Assembly: GCA_018262095.1 (NCBI GenBank)
Contig: JAGTRW010000007.1
Location: 1-64,000 of the forward strand
Source of the DNA: Pseudomonadota bacterium
GTDB lineage: Bacteria; Pseudomonadota; Gammaproteobacteria; Burkholderiales; Rhodocyclaceae
Direction of reading: 5' to 3'
DNA length: 64,000 bases
Shown here in pieces: positions 1 to 13,050 of the stretch. The notes below the pieces were generated by a model, which ran no database searches, was not told the DNA's origin, and saw nothing but the letters and a program-made list of their open reading frames with translations. The translations under genes and the position numbers were made by a program. How positions within the stretch are numbered: the first letter of the stretch is position 1; the number at the start of each line of letters is the position of its first letter.

Positions 1-412
1 GCCGGTGTTCGACGGCGGTGCCGCGCGCGCCCAGGTTCGCGCCCAGCAGGCAGCGCTCGACCAGGCGACGATCGCCTATCAGGCGGCGATCCTGAGCGCG
101 CTCAAGGACGTCGAAAACGCGCTGGTCGCGCTTGACGGCGACCGCCAGCGCCTCTCACGATTGCAACGCGCCGCGCAGGCCGCCGGCAACGCCGCGGCGC
201 TGGCGCGCCAGCGTTACAGCAGCGGACTCGTCGACTTCCAGGTGGTGCTCGAAACGCAACGCACCCAGCTCGTCACGCAGGAGAGCGTGGCGATTTCCAG
301 CGCCAACGTCAGCACCGACCACGTACAACTCTACAAGGCGCTCGGCGGCGGCTGGCAGCCGACGCCAGCCGACCTTTCGATCAACGCAGCAACCCGGAAA
401 TCCACCCCATGA
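1..412 (+). CDS. Outer-membrane efflux protein, TolC/NodT type (C-terminal part)
   Basis: This is the last part (about 136 codons) of a TolC-like outer-membrane channel; the frame is already open at the window edge, so the N-terminus lies upstream. The segment starting near SALKDVENALVAL is the characteristic second-repeat coiled-coil helix of the outer membrane efflux family, followed by the second helix (YSSGLVDFQVVLETQRT). Its stop overlaps the start of the next gene (ATGA at 409-412), so it is translationally coupled to a MacA-like adaptor and a MacB-like transporter. Together they would make a complete tripartite exporter through inner membrane, periplasm and outer membrane. Confidence 0.9.
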   Translation, partial: PVFDGGAARAQVRAQQAALDQATIAYQAAILSALKDVENALVALDGDRQRLSRLQRAAQAAGNAAALARQRYSSGLVDFQVVLETQRTQLVTQESVAISSANVSTDHVQLYKALGGGWQPTPADLSINAATRKSTP

Positions 413-1730
413 GCACCCCGCCCTCCACCGCCCCTTCACCCGGCTCCGAAAGCGCGGAAACCGACCTGGCGACGCTGCTCGCCGAACCGGCGCCGGCGCT
501 CTGGTATCGCCGGCGCAGCGTCTGGTGCGGCGTCTTGGCGCTGCTACTGCTGGCCGCCGCCATCGGCTACTGGCTGACGCAGCGCAGCGCCAACGGCAAA
601 CCGACCTATACCACGCAGCGCGCCGCGCGCGGCGACCTGACGCTGTCGGTCATCGCCAACGGCACGCTGCAGCCGACGCGGACGATCAGCATCGGCAGCG
701 AACTCTCGGGAACCGTGCTCAAGGTCAATGTCGACGTCAATGACCGCATCGTCAAAGGCCAGGTGCTGGTCGAACTCGACCCATCCAAGCTCAAGGACCA
801 GATCCTGCGCTCGCGCGCCGCGCTGGCCACCGCCGAAGCGCTGCTGGTACAGACCGCCGCCACCGTCCGCGAATCCGCCGCCAACCTGGCGCGGCTCGAG
901 GAAGTCGCGCGCCTGTCGGGCGGCAAGGTGCCGTCGAAGAGCGAACTCGATACCGGCCGCGCGACGCACGAACGCGCGCTGGCCAGCGAAGCGAGCGCGC
1001 GCGCCGGCGTCGCCGACGCCAAGGCGGCGCTATCGACCGACGAGATCAACCTCGACAAGTCGTCGATCCGCGCGCCGTCGAACGGCGTCGTCCTCACCCG
1101 CAGCGTCGAACCCGGCAACGCGGTCGCCGCGTCCTTGCAGGCGGTGACGCTGTTCACGCTGGCCGAGGACTTAAGCCAGCTGCGCCTGCAGGTCTATGTC
1201 GACGAAGCCGACGTCGGCTCGGTCAGCGTCGACCAGAACGCCAGCTTCATCGTCAGCGCCTACCCGGGCCGCAAGTATCCGGCCAAGATCACGCGCGTCG
1301 CCTACGGCTCGACGATCACCGACAACGTCGTCACCTATCTGACCTACCTCGGCGTCGACAACAAGGACCTCTCGCTGCGCCCGGGAATGACTGCCACCGC
1401 GACGATCACCGCCAAAGAGCACCAGGACGTGCTGCTGGTGCCCAACACCGCGCTGCGCTTCACGCCGACGGCGAGCGGTCCGGCGGCGGGCGGCGGCGGC
1501 TTTGCCGCCAGCCTGATGCCCGGCCCGCCGCCGAACAGCGCGCGCAAACCGGCGGCAGCCAACGCGCGTACGACGGCCGCCAAGCAGCTGTGGGTGCTGC
1601 GCGACGGCGAACCGGTCGCGGTTGCGGTGACGCCCGGAATCAGCGACGGACGCATGACCGAAATCGTCGGCGGCGAACTGCAGGCCGACATGCTGGTGAT
1701 CACCGACCAGAAGAGCGCGGTGGCGAAAAA

Positions 1731-1734
<4 letters not shown>
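409..1734 (+). CDS. macA: MacA-like periplasmic adaptor (HlyD/RND membrane fusion protein)
   Basis: A 441-residue membrane-fusion protein. An N-terminal cytoplasmic tail is followed by one membrane anchor (about residues 39-58, VLALLLLAAAIGYWL), a lipoyl half-motif (GTVLKVNVDVNDRIVKGQVL, about 100-125), an alpha-helical hairpin (about 128-210) and a second lipoyl half (SIRAPSNGVVLTRSVEPGNAV). The C-terminal third carries the beta-barrel and a Gly/Pro-rich insertion near residues 355-390. It bridges the MacB transporter to the TolC channel. The start overlaps the preceding stop and the stop overlaps the GTG of the next gene, which supports a tight operon. The exported substrate cannot be read from the sequence. 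Confidence 0.9.
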
Positions 1735-3703
<1,969 letters not shown>

Positions 3704-3833
3704 CCATGGGCCACGCGTAGGCGGCAGTCACCAGAACAACGCCGGCGATGCGGCGCAGGCCGCACGCCACGGACGCCGCAGGCGGCGATTTCTGCTATTG
3801 TCTTGTCCCGCCATCACTCCCTAATCTACTGCC

Positions 3834-5207
3834 ATGCCCCACGAAGTCGTCGACGCGCAAATCTCACCAACCGGTCGGCTTGAGGTGCTCTCGCGCGCCG
3901 AAGCCGCCAGCCTTCTCAACGGTGGTCACGGCGGCCTGCACGAGCTGTTCCGCAACTGCTCGCTGGCCGTGCTCAACTGCGGCAACGAGACCGACGACGG
4001 CAAGCAACTGCTCGAGCGCTACAGCTCGTTCGACATCCGCATGATCAGCCGCGAACGCGGCATCAAGCTCGACATCAACGATGCGCCGGCCAGCGCCTTC
4101 GTCGATGGCAAGATGATCACCGGCATCCAGGAGCACCTGTTCGCGGTGCTGCGCGACGTCATCTACCTCGGTGACGAAATCCGCGGCAACCCCAGGTTCG
4201 ACCTGTCGACGTCCGATGGCGTCACCGATACGGTTTTCCACATCCTGCGCAATGCCGGCGTGCTGGCGCCGGTCAGCACGCCGAATCTGGTGGTGTGCTG
4301 GGGCGGTCACTCGATCAGCCGCGAGGAATACGATTACAGCAAGTGGGTCGGTTACCAATTGGGACTGCGCGGCATGGACATCTGTACCGGCTGCGGTCCT
4401 GGCGCGATGAAGGGACCGATGAAAGGCGCCGCGATCGGTCACGCCAAACAGCGTCATGGCGGCCGCTATCTCGGCTTCACCGAACCGGGAATCATCGCCT
4501 CCGAGCCGCCCAATCCGATCTGCAACGGATTGGTCATTTTCCCCGACATCGAGAAGCGGCTCGAAGCTTTCGTTCGCACCGGCCACGGCATCATCGTTTT
4601 CCCCGGCGGCGTCGGGACCGCCGAGGAGATCCTCTATCTGCTGGGGATCCTGCTCCATCCGGACAACGCCGACCTGCCTTTTCCACTGGTCCTCACCGGC
4701 CCCCGGAGCGCCGAGGCGTATTTCCGGCGAATCGATCAGTTCGTCGGCGAGACGCTCGGCGTTGAAGCGCAGCGCCGCTACAAGATCATCATCGACAATC
4801 CGGAGCGGGTGGCGCGCGAACTCAAGACCGGGCTGCAACTCGTCCGCGATTTCCGCAAGGTTCGCCAGGATGCCTACAACTTCAACTGGGGAATCAATAT
4901 CGGCGACGACTTCCAGCAGCCGTTCGTCGCCAGCCATGAAACCATGCGCAGCCTCAAGCTGCGGCGCGATCAGCCCAAGCACCGGCTGGCGGCCGACCTG
5001 CGCCGCGCCTTCTCGGGACTGGTCGCGGGCAATGTCAAGGCCGACGGAATCCGCGAGATCGAGCAGCACGGCGTCTTTGAGATTTACGGCGAGTCGGCGA
5101 TCATGGGACCGCTGGACGAGTTGTTGTCGTCCTTCGTCGAGCAACGGCGAATGAAGCTTCCGGGCAAGGAATACAACCGGTGTTACCGCATCGTTGGCGA
5201 TCGCTGA
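3834..5207 (+). CDS. ppnN: Pyrimidine/purine nucleotide 5'-monophosphate nucleosidase (LOG family)
   Basis: A 457-residue protein of the YgdH/PpnN type (E. coli PpnN is 454). It cleaves nucleoside monophosphates to base and ribose-5-phosphate and in E. coli is activated by (p)ppGpp. The central Rossmann-like domain shows GGHSISREEY, CTGCGPGAMKGPM and the nucleotide-binding FPGGVGTAEEILYLLG motif of lysine-decarboxylase-like (LOG) proteins. The flanking N- and C-terminal domains specific to PpnN are present, so this is not a short plant-type LOG. A weak extended -10 (TGCTATTGT) lies about 40 bases upstream. The protein is cytosolic. Confidence 0.92.
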   Translation: MPHEVVDAQISPTGRLEVLSRAEAASLLNGGHGGLHELFRNCSLAVLNCGNETDDGKQLLERYSSFDIRMISRERGIKLDINDAPASAFVDGKMITGIQEHLFAVLRDVIYLGDEIRGNPRFDLSTSDGVTDTVFHILRNAGVLAPVSTPNLVVCWGGHSISREEYDYSKWVGYQLGLRGMDICTGCGPGAMKGPMKGAAIGHAKQRHGGRYLGFTEPGIIASEPPNPICNGLVIFPDIEKRLEAFVRTGHGIIVFPGGVGTAEEILYLLGILLHPDNADLPFPLVLTGPRSAEAYFRRIDQFVGETLGVEAQRRYKIIIDNPERVARELKTGLQLVRDFRKVRQDAYNFNWGINIGDDFQQPFVASHETMRSLKLRRDQPKHRLAADLRRAFSGLVAGNVKADGIREIEQHGVFEIYGESAIMGPLDELLSSFVEQRRMKLPGKEYNRCYRIVGDR

Positions 5208-5250
5208 CCGCCGCCCGGGCGTCTTGAGCGAGACTCACCAGGACCTTGCA

Positions 5251-5793
5251 ATGCCTGCAGCAGGAATCGAAAGCGAAATCCGGAGCCGCTATCTTGCCGT
5301 CCGCTCGGCGCTCCCGCACGCACCTCGGATTGCCGTGCTGCACATCGGCCCCGAACAAACGGCGATGGCGTTTGGCGACCATCACGAAGCCGCGCAGATC
5401 GCGCTTCTGGCGATCGGCTGGCAATCGATCGCCGAGCACTATTTCAAGCACGCACCGGCCACTGCGCTCGAACTCGAAAACGCGATCGTCACCGTCGAGG
5501 ACGAGATTGCCCGTGCGCGATCGATGCTTCACGGCAATTGGCAACTGCACACCGCCGACGCGGCGTTGCGCGAGATCGCCGTACTTTCGGGAGTCAACGA
5601 GATTTCGCCAATGGTCTTGAGTATCGATGCGATGGAGCAGACTTTCGACCGGATGGCTCAAGTCGCCTTGGGCAGGCCGGCTGCCCGATCGGGTCTGCCG
5701 GCCAGCAACGAATTCGCGGCAAGACTGCTGATCCTGCGCGAACTCATGCACCATCTGCAGTTTTCGACGATCACTTGCCACCTCGGCGCTTGA
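5251..5793 (+). CDS. Hypothetical protein
   Basis: I do not recognise this family. The 180-residue product starts at ATG 5251, preceded by an AGGA about 8 bases upstream; a longer form from 5194 would overlap the ppnN stop. It is predicted soluble, with no signal peptide. An early segment (RIAVLHIGPEQTAMAFGDH) looks like a beta-hairpin of an actin-like or nucleotide-binding fold, and the rest is helical. It directly follows ppnN on the same strand and may be cotranscribed with it. No catalytic motif is evident. Confidence 0.7.
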   Translation: MPAAGIESEIRSRYLAVRSALPHAPRIAVLHIGPEQTAMAFGDHHEAAQIALLAIGWQSIAEHYFKHAPATALELENAIVTVEDEIARARSMLHGNWQLHTADAALREIAVLSGVNEISPMVLSIDAMEQTFDRMAQVALGRPAARSGLPASNEFAARLLILRELMHHLQFSTITCHLGA

Positions 5794-5910
5794 CCCCGGC
5801 GGCAAACCTGCCGCGCATCGCAGGGAAAACGCCAGTCAATGGCTGCGTTGCAACAAGTGTAAGATTCATAGCGTCTCAAAACTGCGTCTGATCAGGCAGG
5901 ACTAGCCGAC

Positions 5911-6729
5911 ATGAAAACGTCCCGTATCAAAAACGGAATTTTTGCCGTCCTCGTTGCGCTTTTTATTGCTGATGCCGTTGCTGCCGATTCGATGCTTGCA
6001 CAGCGAGGCCGTTATTGGAGTTGGACGGCGCCCACCAACTGGCGACATAGCGAATCCATCGCCGGAGTGACGATCGTTTCGCCCGACGGACGCTACACCG
6101 CGGCGCTGGTCGGGCTGATGCGCTCGCCGGGACGGAACGCGCCACAGGCTTTCCTCGCCCGAGCGCTCGGCATGGCTTATCAGAACGTCAAAATCACCCA
6201 GTTTAGAAATCTGCCCAGGCAACAGAGGGGTTCTCAGACGTGGGACTGGGTTGAGGCTGAAGTCACCGCCGCTGACAAAAACGGCAGCCTCCTCAAGGGA
6301 TCGTGGAAAAGCGGTGTCGCGAACTATTACAATCTCAACGATTCGCTGGTCGTCGGCTATTGGGCACCCCCCGCCGAATACGACAAGGCGAAATCGTGGC
6401 TGGAACCGATTGCCGCAAGCATCAAGCTGATCAATTCAGCCGAAGCATTTGGCAACAATCAGTTGATCTCGCCGCGCAATAATCCGAACACCTCGGCTGA
6501 CACCATCGCGCAAAGCTGGAAAGACAAGAACAAATCGCAAGACAAGTCGATGCAGAGGTGGTCGAACACCACGCGCGGCAGCGAGCCCACTTTCGACCCG
6601 TCGACCGGAACCCGATACAGCACCCCGAACACCGCCTGGGATGGCGCCCGCGGGGGTTACGTCAACCCGCGTGACCCAAGCCAGTTACTGCAGTGCGGAA
6701 CGCCCGAAAACCCACAGCCTTGCCGGTGA
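5911..6729 (+). CDS. Secreted hypothetical protein
   Basis: A 272-residue protein with a clear Sec signal peptide (Lys-rich start, hydrophobic core, cleavage after about ADAVAA, residue 24), so it is probably periplasmic. The body (about 28-180) resembles small lipid- or stress-response beta-sandwich proteins in pattern (YWSWTAPTNWRHSESIAGV, later DWVEAEVTAADKNG), but I cannot name a family. The C-terminal 80 residues are Ser/Asn/Thr/Gly-rich and probably disordered, ending in a Cys pair (LLQCGTPENPQPCR). A weak AGGA lies upstream of the ATG. It stands alone between ppnN and the convergent galM. Confidence 0.75.
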   Translation: MKTSRIKNGIFAVLVALFIADAVAADSMLAQRGRYWSWTAPTNWRHSESIAGVTIVSPDGRYTAALVGLMRSPGRNAPQAFLARALGMAYQNVKITQFRNLPRQQRGSQTWDWVEAEVTAADKNGSLLKGSWKSGVANYYNLNDSLVVGYWAPPAEYDKAKSWLEPIAASIKLINSAEAFGNNQLISPRNNPNTSADTIAQSWKDKNKSQDKSMQRWSNTTRGSEPTFDPSTGTRYSTPNTAWDGARGGYVNPRDPSQLLQCGTPENPQPCR

Positions 6730-6753
6730 CGACGGCCAGCTCGGCAGCGGCGC

Positions 6754-7791
6754 TCAGGCCGAGCGGAAGGCGAGCACGGTGCTGTGTTGATACGTTTCGC
6801 CGGGGTACAGCCAGCAATCGGGCTGCGGCCATTCGGGATGGTTGGGGCTGTCGGGCAGGAACTGCGTTTCGAGCGCGAAGCCCTGATGGGCAGAGTAAGT
6901 TCCCCCGTCGCGCGCAGGAACTCCCGCCAGAAAGTTGCCGCTGTAGAACTGCAACGCCGGCTTGCTGGTATAGACGTCCATCGCCAGCCGACCATCACCG
7001 GCGACGACGGTCGCCGCAACGCCAGCCATTCCCCGGCATTGCTGATCGAGCAGATAGGCGTGGTCGTAGCCCTGCGCGAGTCGCTGCTGTTCGTCGCTCA
7101 AAAAATCGCTGCCGATCAGCTTGGCCTTGGAAAAGTCGAAACCCGTGCCGGCCACCCGCTGCAGTTGCCCGAGCGGGATCAGCTCACAGTCGACGGGCAG
7201 GTAATGCTGGGCGTGAATCTGCAGGCGATGCTGGCGAATGTCGGTCGCCGCGCCATCGAGGTTGAAATAGGCATGATTGGTCAGATTGACCGGACACGGC
7301 GCATCGACCTTGGCCGTGTAGTCGATGCCAAGGCGCCCTTCGCCGTCGAGGCGATAGCGCACGGTCGCGCTTAGCTTGCCGGGAAAGCCCTGATCGCCAG
7401 CGGCCGATTCGATGCCGAGAACGACAGCGTTCGCCTGCTGCTGCACGATTCGCCAGCGGCGGCGATCAAAGCCCTGCGGTCCGCCATGCAACTGGTGACC
7501 GTCCGCGGTCGGCGTCAGCGCGATAGTCCGCCCGCCGTGAGTAAACTGCGCGCCGCCGATGCGATTGGCGTAACGCCCGATGGTCGCGCCGAGAAAGGCG
7601 GTCTGCGTAAAGTAATCGGCCAGGCGGGCGCAGCCCAGCAGCACCTCGCGTTCGGCGCCACCGACCGCAACGCGGCACGACAGGAGGGTGCCGCCCCAAT
7701 CCATCAACGACAAACGCGTGCCGCAGTCAGCGGCGAGTTCGATCAGACGCGGCGGCTGCCCGTCCGGGCAAAGGGCTTCGGCACAGCTCAT
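6754..7791 (-). CDS. galM: Aldose 1-epimerase (mutarotase)
   Basis: A 345-residue galactose mutarotase-like protein that interconverts alpha and beta anomers of aldoses. Family motifs seen are [46 protein letters not shown] (catalytic His) and the C-terminal [17 protein letters not shown] with the catalytic Glu. I chose ATG at 7791 because it overlaps the araC stop (ATGA); the in-frame extension upstream lies inside araC. It is the last gene of chvE-mmsAB-araC-galM, so it would prepare imported arabinose or galactose for AraA and GalK. Confidence 0.93.
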   Translation of the reverse strand: MSCAEALCPDGQPPRLIELAADCGTRLSLMDWGGTLLSCRVAVGGAEREVLLGCARLADYFTQTAFLGATIGRYANRIGGAQFTHGGRTIALTPTADGHQLHGGPQGFDRRRWRIVQQQANAVVLGIESAAGDQGFPGKLSATVRYRLDGEGRLGIDYTAKVDAPCPVNLTNHAYFNLDGAATDIRQHRLQIHAQHYLPVDCELIPLGQLQRVAGTGFDFSKAKLIGSDFLSDEQQRLAQGYDHAYLLDQQCRGMAGVAATVVAGDGRLAMDVYTSKPALQFYSGNFLAGVPARDGGTYSAHQGFALETQFLPDSPNHPEWPQPDCWLYPGETYQHSTVLAFRSA

Positions 7792-8702
7792 GGCTGGGCC
7801 TGGACGGCGACGCCAGCCTCCGGCGTCTCGCAACACGCCGGAGGCGCCTCGCTGCTCTGGCGAAACTCGCTCGGGCTGGTGCCGACGCGCTTGCGGAAAA
7901 CCCGCGAAAAATACATCTGATCGTCGTAGCCGACGGTGCTCGCGATCCGGGTGATCGGCAAGCAGGTGCTATGCAACAGATGCTTGGCCAGGATCATCCG
8001 TTGGTCTTCACGCCAGCGAACGATGTTGACGCCCATCTGGTCGCGGAACAGATGCGCCAGGCGCGATGGCGACAGGCAGACGTGGCGCGCGATCTCGGCG
8101 AGATTGACCTCTTCGGCGAGGTTGCGCGACAGGAACTGGCAGGCCTGCTCGATGCGTTGATCGATCGGGCTAATGCGGTTTTCGGGCGTCTCTTCGAAAC
8201 AGCGGATCAGCAATCGCTCAAGCAAGTTGATGGCCAGTTCTTCGGACGAGCGACGACCGGCCTTGTAGGTCTGTTCGATTTGCTGGAACAGCTCGTCGAA
8301 TTCGGTGATCAGCGCCTTGTCGGACAGCGTCAAGCGACCGACCTTGTTGACCTGGTTGCGCCATTTGAGCCAGTGCGCCCAGTAGGCGCGCGGGCGAAAG
8401 TAGATCCAGCGGTGATACCAGTCCGGACTGTCCGGCGCGCGGCCATAGAAATGCGCGGCTTCGGGCGGAAACAACAATAGATCGCCCGGATTGCAGTCGA
8501 ACGCGTCGTCGCCGTCAAAGACCTTGCCGCGCCCCTTGACGGTCATGTTGATGATGAAGCCGCTCATCCCGTTCTTGCGGTCGATGAAGAAATCGAGCGG
8601 GCCGTTCTCGATGATCGGTGTCGTACCGGCCACGAGATAGATGTTGAACGAATAACCCGGAAGCAAGGGGTTGAGTTGTTGCCCGGTCTCGTAATGAAGC
8701 AT
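7788..8702 (-). CDS. araC: Arabinose operon regulator AraC
   Basis: A 304-residue orthologue of E. coli AraC, not merely a family member. The N-terminal sugar-binding arm and barrel keep the residues that contact arabinose in E. coli: PLLPGYSF arm, Thr in VAGTTPI, Arg in FFIDRK, Tyr in FYGR and Trp in [15 protein letters not shown]. The C-terminal domain has both helix-turn-helix units ([38 protein letters not shown]). ATG 8702 with GGGAAAG upstream is preferred over an upstream start at 8753. It is encoded behind the importer rather than divergent from araB as in enterics. It should act at the sites near 12865-12902. Confidence 0.93.
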   Translation of the reverse strand: MLHYETGQQLNPLLPGYSFNIYLVAGTTPIIENGPLDFFIDRKNGMSGFIINMTVKGRGKVFDGDDAFDCNPGDLLLFPPEAAHFYGRAPDSPDWYHRWIYFRPRAYWAHWLKWRNQVNKVGRLTLSDKALITEFDELFQQIEQTYKAGRRSSEELAINLLERLLIRCFEETPENRISPIDQRIEQACQFLSRNLAEEVNLAEIARHVCLSPSRLAHLFRDQMGVNIVRWREDQRMILAKHLLHSTCLPITRIASTVGYDDQMYFSRVFRKRVGTSPSEFRQSSEAPPACCETPEAGVAVQAQP

Positions 8703-8801
8703 TTTCTTTCCCAGAATTGCCCGGCATTGCCCAGGCTGCCGCCAATAAGTCAAAACCCGATCAACGCGCAGGACCAGGCCGCAGGACCGCCGGCCAGCGG
8801 C

Positions 8802-9998
8802 CTACTTGTTCTTGTTATAGACGTCGACGAAGACGGCGGCGACCAACACCACCCCCTTGATGATCTGCTGCCAGTCGATGCCGATCCCGAGAATCGACAT
8901 CCCGTTGTTCATCACGCCCATCACGAAAGCGCCGATCACCGCACCCATCACCTTGCCGACGCCACCGGTCGCCGACGCGCCGCCGATGAAGCAGGCGGCG
9001 ATCACGTCGAGTTCAAAGCCGACGCCGGCCTTCGGCGTCGCGGTATTGAGGCGCGCGGCGAAGACCAGTCCGGCGAGCGCCGCAAGAACGCCCATATTGA
9101 CGAAGGTATAGAACGACAAGCGGTCGGTCTTGATACCCGACAGGCGCGCCGCCTTTTCATTGCCGCCCAGCGCGTAGATTCGCCGACCGATCGTCGTTCG
9201 GTTGGTGATGAAGTCAAACACCATCATCAACACGAACATGATCACCAGAACGTTGGGCAAGCCCTTGTACGACGCCAACAGGTAACTGAAGTAGACGATC
9301 GCCGCGGCGAAAGCCACATTTTTCGCAATCAGGAAGCCGAGCGGTTCGGCGGCGGCGCCGTAATGCAGCTTGTTGGCGCGCTCGCGCAGGCTCATGGTAA
9401 ACAGCACCAGAGCGACCACCCCGCCGAGCAGCAGCGAGGTCAAGCGCAGCCCGTCCGCACCGAACGGGTCGGGAATGAAGCCTGAACTGAGCAGTTGGAA
9501 TTCGCGCGGGAAAGGCCCGACCGACTGGCCTTTGAGCAGCGCCAGCGCAGCACCGCGGAAAACCAGCATGCCGCCCAGCGTGACGATGAACGAGGGAATG
9601 CGGTGAAAGGCGACGAAGTAGCCCTGGATCCCGCCGATCAGCGCGCCGGCGAGCAGGCAGACCAGCGTCGCCGGAATGTAGTGCCAGTGGAAATCGACCA
9701 TCAACACGGCCGCCAGCCCGCCGATGAAGCCGGCCACCGAACCGACCGAGAGATCGATATGGCCGGCGACGATCACCAGCAGCATGGCCAGCGCCATGAT
9801 CACGATGTAGCTGTTTTGCAGCAACAGGTTGGTGATATTGAGCGGCTGCATCAGCGTGCCGTCGGTCATGTACTCGAAGAAGGCCATGATCGCCGCCAAT
9901 GAGATCAGCATGCCGTATTCGTGGACGTTCTTCTTGATGAGGGTCGCGGTGGAAATCTTCCCGGCCGCCGGGGCTGCGGTTTCGACGATGCTGTTCAT
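8802..9998 (-). CDS. mmsB: Multiple-monosaccharide ABC transporter permease (MmsB/GguB)
   Basis: A 398-residue sugar permease of the XylH/GguB group with about ten membrane helices; the conserved LVIVAGHIDLSVGSVAGFIGG and CFIGGASATGGVGKVMGAVIG segments are clear. It forms the inner-membrane channel for ChvE-delivered sugars with MmsA. I chose ATG 9998, which lies just after the mmsA stop (10000-10002) and has AAAGG upstream. Agrobacterium ChvE-GguAB, the closest known system, takes up arabinose, galactose, glucose and related sugars; the arabinose/galactose context here agrees. Confidence 0.92.
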   Translation of the reverse strand: MNSIVETAAPAAGKISTATLIKKNVHEYGMLISLAAIMAFFEYMTDGTLMQPLNITNLLLQNSYIVIMALAMLLVIVAGHIDLSVGSVAGFIGGLAAVLMVDFHWHYIPATLVCLLAGALIGGIQGYFVAFHRIPSFIVTLGGMLVFRGAALALLKGQSVGPFPREFQLLSSGFIPDPFGADGLRLTSLLLGGVVALVLFTMSLRERANKLHYGAAAEPLGFLIAKNVAFAAAIVYFSYLLASYKGLPNVLVIMFVLMMVFDFITNRTTIGRRIYALGGNEKAARLSGIKTDRLSFYTFVNMGVLAALAGLVFAARLNTATPKAGVGFELDVIAACFIGGASATGGVGKVMGAVIGAFVMGVMNNGMSILGIGIDWQQIIKGVVLVAAVFVDVYNKNK

Positions 9999-9999
9999 A

Positions 10000-11529
<1,530 letters not shown>

Positions 11530-11585
11530 CGTTTCCCCTTTTTTTCTGAACCGCTATCGGGATGATCGGCACCGCTCAGGCCAAG

Positions 11586-11606
11586 GGCGCGCTCGTTGAA
11601 CGCGCC
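11586..11606 (-). other. Stem-loop in the chvE-mmsA intergenic gap
   Basis: A 6-bp perfect GC stem (GGCGCG / CGCGCC) closes a 9-base loop just downstream of the chvE stop. There is no following T-run, so it is not a standard terminator. Stem-loops behind binding-protein genes commonly protect the upstream mRNA and make the binding protein more abundant than the membrane parts; that role here is inference. Confidence 0.45.
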
Positions 11607-11632
11607 GGCGCCAGGCGGTGCCTGCCAGCGCA

Positions 11633-12697
11633 CTACTTCAACTGGGCTTCGGTGTAGTAGCCGCTGCCGACCAGAATTTCCTTGTAGTTGCTCTTGTCTA
11701 CGCTGACCGGCTTGAGCAGGTAGGACGGCAGAATCTTGACGCCGTTGTTGTAGGTCTTGGTGTCGTTGATCTCCGGCTTCTTGCCAAGCAGCAGCGCATC
11801 GACCATGCCGACCGCAACCTTGGCCAGTTGCCGCGTGTCCTTGAACACCGTCGAATACTGTTCGTCGCGCAGCATCGACTTGACCGAAGCGACTTCCGCA
11901 TCCTGGCCGCTGACGAACGGACAGGGTTGTTGCGCCGTGCAATAGCCGACGCCCTTGAGCGAAGAGAGGATGCCGATCGACAGGCCGTCATACGGCGACA
12001 GCACGGCGTGAATCTTGTCCTTGCCATAGAAGGCCGACAACAGGTTGTCCATGCGCGCCTGGGCGACGGCGCCGTCCCAGCGCAGCGTACCGACCTTCTC
12101 CATGCCCAGCTGCTTGCTGCGGACGACCAGCTTGCCACTATCGAGATAGGGCTTGAGCACCGACATGGCGCCGTCGTAGAAGAAGAAGGCGTTGGTATCG
12201 TCGGGCGAGCCGCCGAACAGCTCGATGTTGAACGGCCCCTTGCCTTCCTTGAGCTTCAAGGCGGTGACCAGCGATCCGGCCTGCAGCACGCCGACCGCGA
12301 AATTGTCGAAGGTAGCGTAGTAATCGACGTTCTTGGTCTTGGTGATCATGCGGTCATACGAGATGACCTTGACACCCTTGTCGGCTGCCTTTTGCAGCAC
12401 GTCGGAGAGCGTGGTGCCGTCGATGGCGGCGATCACCAGCACCTTGGCGCCCTTGGTGACGAGGTTCTCGACCTGCGCGAGCTGGTTCGGGATGTCGTCT
12501 TCGGCGTATTGCAGATCGACCTTGTAACCGGCTTCCTTGAGGTACTTGACCATGCTGTCGCCGTCCGAGATCCAGCGCGCCGAAGACTTGGTCGGCATCG
12601 AGACGCCAACCAGGCCCTTGTCCTGGGCTTGGGCGAAGTTCGCGCAACACATCGCGCCAACCAGCAAAGAGGCTACCAGCATTTTCCTTCTGTTCAT
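11633..12697 (-). CDS. chvE: ChvE-type periplasmic monosaccharide-binding protein
   Basis: A 354-residue periplasmic binding protein with a Sec signal peptide (cleavage near ANFAQA, residue 24). Mature features match Chv[40 protein letters not shown] and [20 protein letters not shown]. In Agrobacterium ChvE binds arabinose, galactose, glucose and other aldoses, and also signals to VirA; no VirA is present here. It is the first gene of the minus-strand operon and divergent from araB, with AraC-like sites between. Confidence 0.94.
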   Translation of the reverse strand: MNRRKMLVASLLVGAMCCANFAQAQDKGLVGVSMPTKSSARWISDGDSMVKYLKEAGYKVDLQYAEDDIPNQLAQVENLVTKGAKVLVIAAIDGTTLSDVLQKAADKGVKVISYDRMITKTKNVDYYATFDNFAVGVLQAGSLVTALKLKEGKGPFNIELFGGSPDDTNAFFFYDGAMSVLKPYLDSGKLVVRSKQLGMEKVGTLRWDGAVAQARMDNLLSAFYGKDKIHAVLSPYDGLSIGILSSLKGVGYCTAQQPCPFVSGQDAEVASVKSMLRDEQYSTVFKDTRQLAKVAVGMVDALLLGKKPEINDTKTYNNGVKILPSYLLKPVSVDKSNYKEILVGSGYYTEAQLK

Positions 12698-12830
12698 GAT
12701 CCAGTCTCCGATTCAAATGAAGAAATTGGTGAAAAAAAACGACCTCACCCCAAACCACCCGCCCGCCGATTTTGATCATGCGATCGTCGTCCGGCGGCAA
12801 CGCGATGAAGGTAACTCCAATGCTCATGAC

Positions 12831-12847
12831 TATGGAAGTAGGCATAG
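12831..12847 (-). promoter_or_regulatory. Possible AraC half-site facing chvE
   Basis: On the minus strand this 17-mer ends in TCCATA, the strongest part of the E. coli araI1 site, about 135 bases upstream of chvE. The TAGC part is poorly kept. It would allow AraC to activate the importer operon; this is inference from the motif and position. Confidence 0.4.
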
Positions 12848-12864
12848 ACACAAAGCAGCGATAA

Positions 12865-12902
12865 AAGCACAAAAATCCATATCTGCGACTCTATATTCCA
12901 GG
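12865..12902 (+). promoter_or_regulatory. AraC operator pair (I1-I2-like) upstream of araB
   Basis: Positions 12865-12881 read AAGC, seven bases, TCCATA, which differs from E. coli araI1 mainly in the first base and the A-rich spacer. Exactly 21 bases downstream (12886-12902) a second copy ends in TCCAGG. A 17-bp site repeated with 4 bp between is the araI1-I2 geometry used by AraC with arabinose. A weak -35/-10 pair (GGATAA 12901-12906, CCTAAT 12924-12929, 17-base spacer) would overlap the second site as in the E. coli araBAD promoter. Confidence 0.65.
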
Positions 12903-12982
12903 ATAAATGCCGAATTTAATCCGCCTAATCCGGGAGCTAAGCCGTTCTGTGCATATAAATGACCGCAGAATCCTAACAGCCA

Positions 12983-13013
12983 CAGGCATAAAGTCCATAT
13001 CGTTTAGTCCATA
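12983..13013 (+). promoter_or_regulatory. Two further TCCATA half-sites near the araB start
   Basis: TCCATA occurs at 12994-12999 and again at 13008-13013, 14 bases apart, just before the araB ribosome-binding site. The 14-base spacing does not fit the I1-I2 pair, so both cannot be filled in the same way. One could be a looping partner for the sites 118 bp upstream, analogous to araO2 in function. Confidence 0.35.
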
Positions 13014-13050
13014 CCGTTGCGCTGGTTTTCTAAAGTTCAAGGATTACGGA

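Noticed and set aside
12698-12830. CRP site upstream of chvE
   Set aside because: No TGTGA-N6-TCACA-like pair was found in this stretch.
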